This document shows, piece by piece, positions 15,773-20,162 of a DNA stretch of 20,162 bases; the first letter of the stretch is position 1, and every line of letters starts with the position of its first letter. The stretch comes from a virus, in IMG/VR virus record IMGVR_UViG_3300044859_000244, positions 1-20,162 of that record; one strand, given 5' to 3'. Position numbers and translations under genes: made by a program. The notes beneath the pieces were generated by a model. The model was given only the letters and a program-made list of their open reading frames with translations, was not told the DNA's origin and searched no databases.

Positions 15773-15804
15773 CAAATTTATTATAAAACTGAGGGAATTC
15801 CAAA
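15773..15804 (-). promoter_or_regulatory. Bacteroidota-type promoter for the portal gene
   Basis: On the minus strand TTTG (15804-15801), a 20-base spacer and TAAATTTG (15780-15773) match both boxes of the Bacteroidota promoter. The -33 box lies within the last codons of the terminase gene, and the portal ATG starts 13 bases after the -7 box. Spacing is identical to the scaffold promoter at 13339-13370. Confidence 0.72.
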
Positions 15805-17859
15805 TTTTGATTTTAGGTTCACAAAGAACTCGTCATCAAAAAGAGATTTAGTCCCTTGCTCTACCTGTGGTTTAAGTAATAATTCTTTTTTATATAGCAT
15901 CCCTACTAACATAGCAGAATGCCTATCCATATTTCCATCATAAGAAAACTTTAAGATTTCTTCCAACAAAGGTACAGAATAAATCTTATGTAAGTTCAAT
16001 TCAAATTCTCCATCCTCATTCATCTCTCTAGGAGACAATAACCAATCTCTAAAATATTGTACAGATTGTTTCTTAACTTCCAGGTTCGACATAGATACTC
16101 CATAATTTCTACCTAGCTTTTTTCTAGGCTGATCGTTGCTATCGTATACCGTTAGTTCTTCTTCTAGCCAGTTAAGTAACTTATTAGTCCTAGCATAAGC
16201 TAAGATATTACCGTCCCTGTCATTTTCAAATACAATCTTAGCATTATAATATTGAGCCATTAAGAACAACTGTCTATTAAAGTCATCTTGAAACTTAGGC
16301 CTAGCTACATATTCTGCAACTATTAAATCATAAGGCTTAGAGAAATTATTAATCCTCTTCATTACATACGCGGCACCAAGAGAATCTCTTTTACCTAAAG
16401 CCTTATTTTTATCTTTGTCCATCGCATACGGATCGACACATATATAATATAGTTCTGGCGGAGTATGATTTCCAAATTTGTAGGGCGGCTGGTATTGTAT
16501 AACACAACCCTCACCATCTACATCTGGTTTATAAGGAAAGTTTAGTATTGGTTTAGTATCTGTAGAAGGGTTAAATAGAATGTTACCGTCTAACTTCTGC
16601 TCAAAGAATCCAGGTGTACCTAAGTTACTCAAGCTTCTATCAGCTTTTATTCTACTTATCTGTCTGTTAATCTCAGCTTTAGGGTAAATATTAGTACCCA
16701 TTTTCAACATAGCTTCAGATGGTTTGAGAGGGTTCTCACAAATCATTTTATCTACTATATTAATATCTTTAGTATTTCTTCTAAGATGTTCGCGCTCTGC
16801 AATAATTGCTACTTCAGCTTCTCTATGATACGATACTCCTTGAGGATTAATAAATCCTTCCTTAGAAAAAGAATCAGGTAAAAAGTAACCAATAGATTGA
16901 TTACTGCCTTCATCATACATATTATCATAAGCTAAAAATCCGTAAGTATCTGGATCATAAAACATTTCCTCAAAATCCACCATACCTCCAGAGAAATCTC
17001 CTCCAGTTCCGTACACATAAATCTGCCCTGATACTGATGTACCTGATTCTACTGTAGGACGAGTTACTGTATAAGCAGCTTTAAGATTTGACATAGAACC
17101 TGCTTCTTCAAACAGAATTATTCTAGCGTCTTTACCCCTTGCTACATCAGGATTATTTAAAGTAGAGTATTGCATTATCCTACTCATTGATCCGCCTGGT
17201 AATTTTCTACCGTCTGCAGTTATCTCTTCGTAAGATGCTTGCACCATTTCTCTAGGCTTATTAATATGCTGTCTTTGTCTAGCAAATCCAGTAAATCTAT
17301 TTATAAAATCTAGATAACTTACGGCCATCCTCATTGTTTCCTCAGAATACTTTTTATCTTCTGCAAGTATCAATGAATTAGCCATAGATTTACTAAACGA
17401 ATAAGTATGCGCGCACTTAGCTGCATTTTTATAAGAATATCCTCTTCTTCTGGGTTTAAGAACTATCATATGTAGCCCAATATCCTCAGCACGTTTACAC
17501 TCTGTAAAATAAAACCAGTCTGAATCCCAGAAATCAGGAAATGTTACAGCAGTATCTACTCTTTGTTTTTTAGATGTAAGTTCTTCTATAGTTGCAGCCT
17601 TGTTAGATAGCTTTAAAGATATCTGGCAAAAGTTAAGATAGAAGTAATGCTCTCCTGTAATCTTTATACCTCCTACAGAATAGCCTTCTTTGCAATAAAA
17701 CGCTTGAAGGTTCCAATAATTCTTCCATTCCATAGAACCTTTAGGGGCATCTATGTAAAATCCTTTACCCGGCCCAAATCTTTTCTCGTTTGCTAGAAAT
17801 GTAATCGCCTCTCTTCTAAAGTCTTCTGTATTTATGTGGGATGTATTTAATTCAAACAT
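15781..17859 (-). CDS. terL: Terminase large subunit, 692 residues
   Basis: This is the ATP-driven DNA packaging motor and genome-cutting nuclease. The ATPase part has a variant Walker A, VLKPRRRGYSYK, near residues 133-144, a Walker B ARIILFEEAG near 245-254 with its acidic pair, and YGTGG near 283-287 as coupling motif. The nuclease part has an RNase H-like fold with acidic positions in YICVDPYA (D476), VFENDRDG (about 543-550) and DRHSAML (about 645-651). The N-terminal 120 residues (KGFYIDAPKGSMEWKNYW, PDFWDSDWFYF) fit Bacteroidota phage terminases. The start ATG is 2 bases beyond the preceding TAG stop and has an AAAGGAG sequence 6 bases before it. The portal gene follows after 21 bases. 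Confidence 0.93.
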   Translation of the reverse strand: MFELNTSHINTEDFRREAITFLANEKRFGPGKGFYIDAPKGSMEWKNYWNLQAFYCKEGYSVGGIKITGEHYFYLNFCQISLKLSNKAATIEELTSKKQRVDTAVTFPDFWDSDWFYFTECKRAEDIGLHMIVLKPRRRGYSYKNAAKCAHTYSFSKSMANSLILAEDKKYSEETMRMAVSYLDFINRFTGFARQRQHINKPREMVQASYEEITADGRKLPGGSMSRIMQYSTLNNPDVARGKDARIILFEEAGSMSNLKAAYTVTRPTVESGTSVSGQIYVYGTGGDFSGGMVDFEEMFYDPDTYGFLAYDNMYDEGSNQSIGYFLPDSFSKEGFINPQGVSYHREAEVAIIAEREHLRRNTKDINIVDKMICENPLKPSEAMLKMGTNIYPKAEINRQISRIKADRSLSNLGTPGFFEQKLDGNILFNPSTDTKPILNFPYKPDVDGEGCVIQYQPPYKFGNHTPPELYYICVDPYAMDKDKNKALGKRDSLGAAYVMKRINNFSKPYDLIVAEYVARPKFQDDFNRQLFLMAQYYNAKIVFENDRDGNILAYARTNKLLNWLEEELTVYDSNDQPRKKLGRNYGVSMSNLEVKKQSVQYFRDWLLSPREMNEDGEFELNLHKIYSVPLLEEILKFSYDGNMDRHSAMLVGMLYKKELLLKPQVEQGTKSLFDDEFFVNLKSKFGIPSVL

Positions 17860-17861
17860 AA

Positions 17862-18491
17862 CTAACTCCTTTCAAATTCATTAATCTCAGCACTACCTCT
17901 GTACTTAGATGCTTTAGCTTGTTTTTCTTTTAGAATTTTCTCATCTAACTTCTCATACTGATCAATAGACTTAGGAATTTCATTGGCTACTTTAAGTAAA
18001 GCCTGTAAGTCATTAAGCATTAGCTCTACACCTGATACAATCTGGCCTTTTTTGTTATTTATACCAGATTTATGTTTCTCGTCAGTAAGGTCTTGCTCGA
18101 TTTGGTTAATAAGCGCGTCTACAATCTTGTTAGATTTGTGCAGTGCGTTAATAATTGTGTTAAGTGCTTGTGAAGATGGGGTTTGGTTTAAATCTTTAAA
18201 TCTTTCTACCCCGGCTTTAACTTCTTCATCCGGTTGCCAGGTGTGATCTTCAAATAAATCGTTAGCTAATTGTATATGTCTATCAAAAAGTGTATAACTT
18301 GCATACGGGCCCTCAGTAGAAGCCATGTGAAACACATATGCTAACTCTTTTTTAGCCATTAATTTCTGTCTACCATCATGATCCTCTTTACATTTCTTAG
18401 TTCTCTTTACAATATTCTTGAACTCAGGTATTAGCAACGTTTCAGGCAGTATTTCAATCTTTAAATCTTCTGTTACTTTAAGTAATCTCAT
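17862..18491 (-). CDS. Putative terminase small subunit, 209 residues
   Basis: The protein is largely helical and charged. It has KNIVKRTKKCKEDHDGRQKL near residues 26-45, a mid segment with FDRHIQLANDLFEDHTWQPD, then long helices (about 107-195) ending EKQAKASKYRGSAEINEFER. Such helical, charged proteins encoded directly before the large terminase often are small terminase subunits, which recognise phage DNA for packaging. No helix-turn-helix is obvious by eye, so the assignment rests mainly on position. The gene overlaps the preceding metallopeptidase-like gene by 4 bases (ATGA) and ends with TAG 2 bases before the terminase ATG, so the packaging genes are translationally linked. Confidence 0.6.
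   Translation of the reverse strand: MRLLKVTEDLKIEILPETLLIPEFKNIVKRTKKCKEDHDGRQKLMAKKELAYVFHMASTEGPYASYTLFDRHIQLANDLFEDHTWQPDEEVKAGVERFKDLNQTPSSQALNTIINALHKSNKIVDALINQIEQDLTDEKHKSGINNKKGQIVSGVELMLNDLQALLKVANEIPKSIDQYEKLDEKILKEKQAKASKYRGSAEINEFERS
17866..17872 (-). promoter_or_regulatory. Shine-Dalgarno-like AAAGGAG before the terminase
   Basis: AAAGGAG lies 6 bases before the terminase ATG, overlapping the last codons of the preceding gene. This is ideal spacing for a ribosome binding site, yet the other starts in the window rely on A-rich leaders or overlaps. It could be functional or a chance result of the Glu-Arg-Ser codons. Confidence 0.4.
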
Positions 18492-18793
18492 CTCTTTGTT
18501 GTTTCGTATTGGTGGTATAAGCCTCCTATTAAATCTACTAGTTGTTCATTTAACCATAAATCTTCATGTCCTGTATAATATAATATACAATGTATCAATT
18601 CGTGATGAAAAGTATGTTCAATAACGGAGGGCTTATATTTTCTCCATGTCTTCTCTGTTTTATATTTTGTTGCTAGCATAATAGTATTATCCCAAGGAAT
18701 GAAACGCCCAATGCATTCATTCTCTTGGCAATAGCTATTATCTATCTTTACTATGATAGTATGTCCTAATAAATTAAATTGTTGCGGCAGCAT
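18488..18793 (-). CDS. Small HExxH metallopeptidase-like protein, 101 residues
   Basis: Residues about 60-68 read HTFHHELIH, containing the zinc-binding HELIH motif (H64, E65, H68). A glutamate (E83, in WLNEQLVD) lies where a third ligand is often found in small zincins. The N-terminal part is beta-rich with FNLLGHTIIVKID. The fold resembles SprT-like or ImmA-like minimal peptidase domains, but the target is unknown. I place the start at ATG 18793-18791; the frame extends four codons upstream only to a TTG, which is less likely. The gene overlaps the 98-residue gene by about 20 bases and the 209-residue gene by 4. In a packaging operon it might process a head protein, but this is conjecture. 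Confidence 0.75.
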   Translation of the reverse strand: MLPQQFNLLGHTIIVKIDNSYCQENECIGRFIPWDNTIMLATKYKTEKTWRKYKPSVIEHTFHHELIHCILYYTGHEDLWLNEQLVDLIGGLYHQYETTKR

Positions 18794-19070
18794 GTATCGC
18801 TTCAATCAATTTATCTACTGGTAGATTTACTATTAGATTTCTTGCATCATAGAATTCTACTACAGAATGCTCAGGATTTTTCTTTCTAGCTGTAAAACAA
18901 AATACTTCTTGGGCTAAGATAGTAGAATTAAACCACATATCTTGCCAATGATATTCTTCTTCTTCTGTTTGAGCTTCTATATTTAGCTCTTGTAATAAAT
19001 CATTATACGCAGAACTTTTACCGTTCTCGTCTTCTACCTTACATAAAATTTCTAGTTTTATTAAATCCAT
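18774..19070 (-). CDS. Hypothetical protein, 98 residues
   Basis: I do not recognise a family. The protein is acidic with a Glu run (TEEEEYHWQDMWFN) near residues 35-48, a central strand-like stretch ILAQEVFCFTARK, and a C-terminal helix VDKLIEAIHAAATI. It has no signal peptide or membrane segment. It overlaps the exonuclease gene by 10 bases and the metallopeptidase-like gene by 20, so it belongs to the same coupled unit. Its function cannot be inferred from the sequence. Confidence 0.7.
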   Translation of the reverse strand: MDLIKLEILCKVEDENGKSSAYNDLLQELNIEAQTEEEEYHWQDMWFNSTILAQEVFCFTARKKNPEHSVVEFYDARNLIVNLPVDKLIEAIHAAATI

Positions 19071-19834
19071 TTTATTAAATTTTCTTTAGTTCTTATAAGT
19101 TTATTATATGTTGAAAATGCTATTTGGTACCACTTGCCACAATCTAGGCAATTTAGTCTATAAAATCTAGTGCCGGCTGCAGTAACTCGTATTCCTCTTT
19201 TTACAACGTTTTCTGATTCACATTCTGGACAACTTGCTTTATCATTGCCTCCGTGTACACCAATATGAGTCTTATGATTAGTATACTCTTTCATTCTTTG
19301 GTATACTTTCTCTTGCAGTACTACATCCTTTTTACAATATGTAACCATTTTCTTCATGGCCCTTACATCGTTATCTAACACAATACTTTTCCATAAAGCA
19401 AAGCCAGTATGTAATTTATGTCCTCCTCCTAAAAAACTAGATATGTAATCTAATTTATTAGAGTTAAATCTAAAATACTTTTTAGCTAGTTTATATGTGT
19501 CTACTGTAGAGTAATCAGGTATAGCAGGTATACCATGATATAAGCATCTGGTTCTCACCCACTTAATATCAAAGTTGTCTGAGTTATGCCCTATTACTTC
19601 ATCGGCAGTATTCATTATCTTCATAAAATCTACAAGGAGTTTCTTGTCGTCTCCCTTTTTCCACTCTAAAGAATGTACTTGTTTATCTCCTTCCCATTTA
19701 TAACAGATGCACATAATAGCGCGTTCTTTTATAATGTTTTCAGGAGGCAGATTTAATTTATACCCTGCAGTCCAGGCAAACATAATGTTTGGGCTGGTTT
19801 CAATGTCAAAGAATAATCTTTTAAATCTTCTCAT
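19061..19834 (-). CDS. DEDDy-type 3'-5' exonuclease with C-terminal zinc ribbon, 257 residues
   Basis: The N-terminal 185 residues form an RNase H-like DnaQ-type exonuclease. They include LFFDIET (D10, E12), IGHNSDNFDIKW (D89) and the YxxxD motif TYCKKDV (Y166, D170), so four acidic metal ligands and the tyrosine are all present. Such enzymes remove nucleotides from 3' ends of DNA or RNA using two metal ions. Residues about 200-235 add a zinc ribbon, CPEC and CLDC (C202, C205, C229, C232), likely a nucleic-acid-binding addition. It resembles the stand-alone YprB-type exonuclease group rather than a polymerase-linked domain. It sits just before the packaging genes, overlapping its neighbours by 14 and 10 bases. 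The substrate is unknown. Confidence 0.85.
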   Translation of the reverse strand: MRRFKRLFFDIETSPNIMFAWTAGYKLNLPPENIIKERAIMCICYKWEGDKQVHSLEWKKGDDKKLLVDFMKIMNTADEVIGHNSDNFDIKWVRTRCLYHGIPAIPDYSTVDTYKLAKKYFRFNSNKLDYISSFLGGGHKLHTGFALWKSIVLDNDVRAMKKMVTYCKKDVVLQEKVYQRMKEYTNHKTHIGVHGGNDKASCPECESENVVKRGIRVTAAGTRFYRLNCLDCGKWYQIAFSTYNKLIRTKENLIKWI

Positions 19835-20072
19835 AGCGGCTAGTTATTAAATCGATGTCATCGTTAAAGTGGCTAGGGCCTTGAGGGTTATTAATTACTT
19901 TTTGAATCTCGTTTACTTTAGCTGCCATAATTTCTTTGGCATCTGCAATAACTTTTTCATTTGGAATAGGAGCTATACAATGTTCGTAATTCAATACGTT
20001 AATCATTGCATTGATCAAGTTGATCTCTGTCTCCATCTTCGGGAGCCTCTTCAATTCGTGGTATTTCGTCAT
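19821..20072 (-). CDS. Hypothetical protein, up to 83 residues
   Basis: This is a small, helical protein with a run EKVIADAKEIMAAKVNEIQK and ending DLITSRYEKI. No family is recognised. The first ATG (20072) lies well inside the end of an upstream frame (74-base overlap). Later in-frame ATGs at 20036 and 20006 would shorten the protein to 71 or 61 residues and cut the overlap to 38 or 8 bases. The longest form has an A-rich leader (AAAAAACAAACT), but that is also coding for the upstream protein. The end overlaps the exonuclease start by 14 bases, consistent with coupling. Confidence 0.6.
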   Translation of the reverse strand: MTKYHELKRLPKMETEINLINAMINVLNYEHCIAPIPNEKVIADAKEIMAAKVNEIQKVINNPQGPSHFNDDIDLITSRYEKI

Positions 20073-20162
20073 AGTTTGTTTTTTGAAATTTTACTGCAAG
20101 AGTAGGATGAAAGTTTATAGTCCCAAGTCCTTGCAATCTAATTGATGATCTATCTTTTATTG
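19999..20162 (-). CDS. C-terminal end of a gene entering from the right edge
   Basis: An open frame of 53 sense codons runs from the window edge to TAA at 20001-19999, in a different frame from the 83-residue gene. The visible protein includes SSIRLQGLGTINFHPTLAVK and an acidic end RIEEAPEDGDRDQLDQCID. A short hydrophobic/basic block followed by an acidic tail looks like a genuine C-terminus. IRLQGLGT faintly recalls the GFGTF segment of HU/IHF proteins, which crAss-like phages carry, but the match is too short to name. The N-terminal part lies outside the window. Confidence 0.5.
   Translation of the reverse strand, partial: IKDRSSIRLQGLGTINFHPTLAVKFQKTNYDEIPRIEEAPEDGDRDQLDQCND

Overview
The window is a virion-assembly region of an AT-rich double-stranded DNA tailed phage. 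Every supported protein gene lies on the minus strand, so genes are read from high to low coordinates. Gene order is DEDD exonuclease, small proteins, a putative small terminase, large terminase, portal, scaffold-like protein, major capsid protein, tRNA, connector-type virion proteins, an abundant virion protein, then tail fibre and adhesin genes. The host is very probably a member of the Bacteroidota. Two promoters match the Bacteroidota form TTTG-N20-TAnnTTTG, most starts have A-rich leaders instead of Shine-Dalgarno sites, and the fibre modules (NVGIGT/TP repeats, GFLxPRMTxAQ C-termini) are of the kind common in Bacteroidota phages. The portal, terminase, capsid and connector proteins look most like those of crAss-like phages (Crassvirales), from remembered family features only; a related Bacteroidota podovirus group cannot be excluded. 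TAA, TAG and TGA all end genes and long genes are open, so stop-codon reassignment is not apparent.

Right part (about 17.9-20.2 kb): the end of one gene enters from the right edge. It is followed by a tightly overlapping run: an 83-residue protein, an exonuclease with a C-terminal zinc ribbon, a 98-residue unknown, a small HExxH metallopeptidase-like protein and a 209-residue helical protein directly before the terminase.

Middle (about 7.2-17.9 kb): large terminase, portal, scaffold-like protein and major capsid protein make the packaging and head module. Separate promoters lie before the portal gene and before the scaffold gene, the latter next to a hairpin. A hairpin follows the capsid gene, then a CAT-anticodon tRNA, two conserved virion proteins (292 and 365 residues) and a 448-residue Ala/Thr-rich protein. 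That last gene has an extreme A-rich leader and ends at a strong intrinsic terminator.

Left part (1-7.2 kb): a run of fibre and tail genes. Two adjacent proteins (329 and 156 residues) share an N-terminal attachment module. The 329-residue protein also shares a central module and a C-terminal domain with the 1292-residue giant fibre, which contains eight regularly spaced NVGIGT-type repeats. Proteins of 271, 86 and 100 residues lie among them, and a probable LamG-like adhesin runs off the left edge. Together these look like a mosaic host-recognition apparatus built from interchangeable parts. No replication, lysis or integration genes are in the window, and no intergenic gap exceeds 300 bases.
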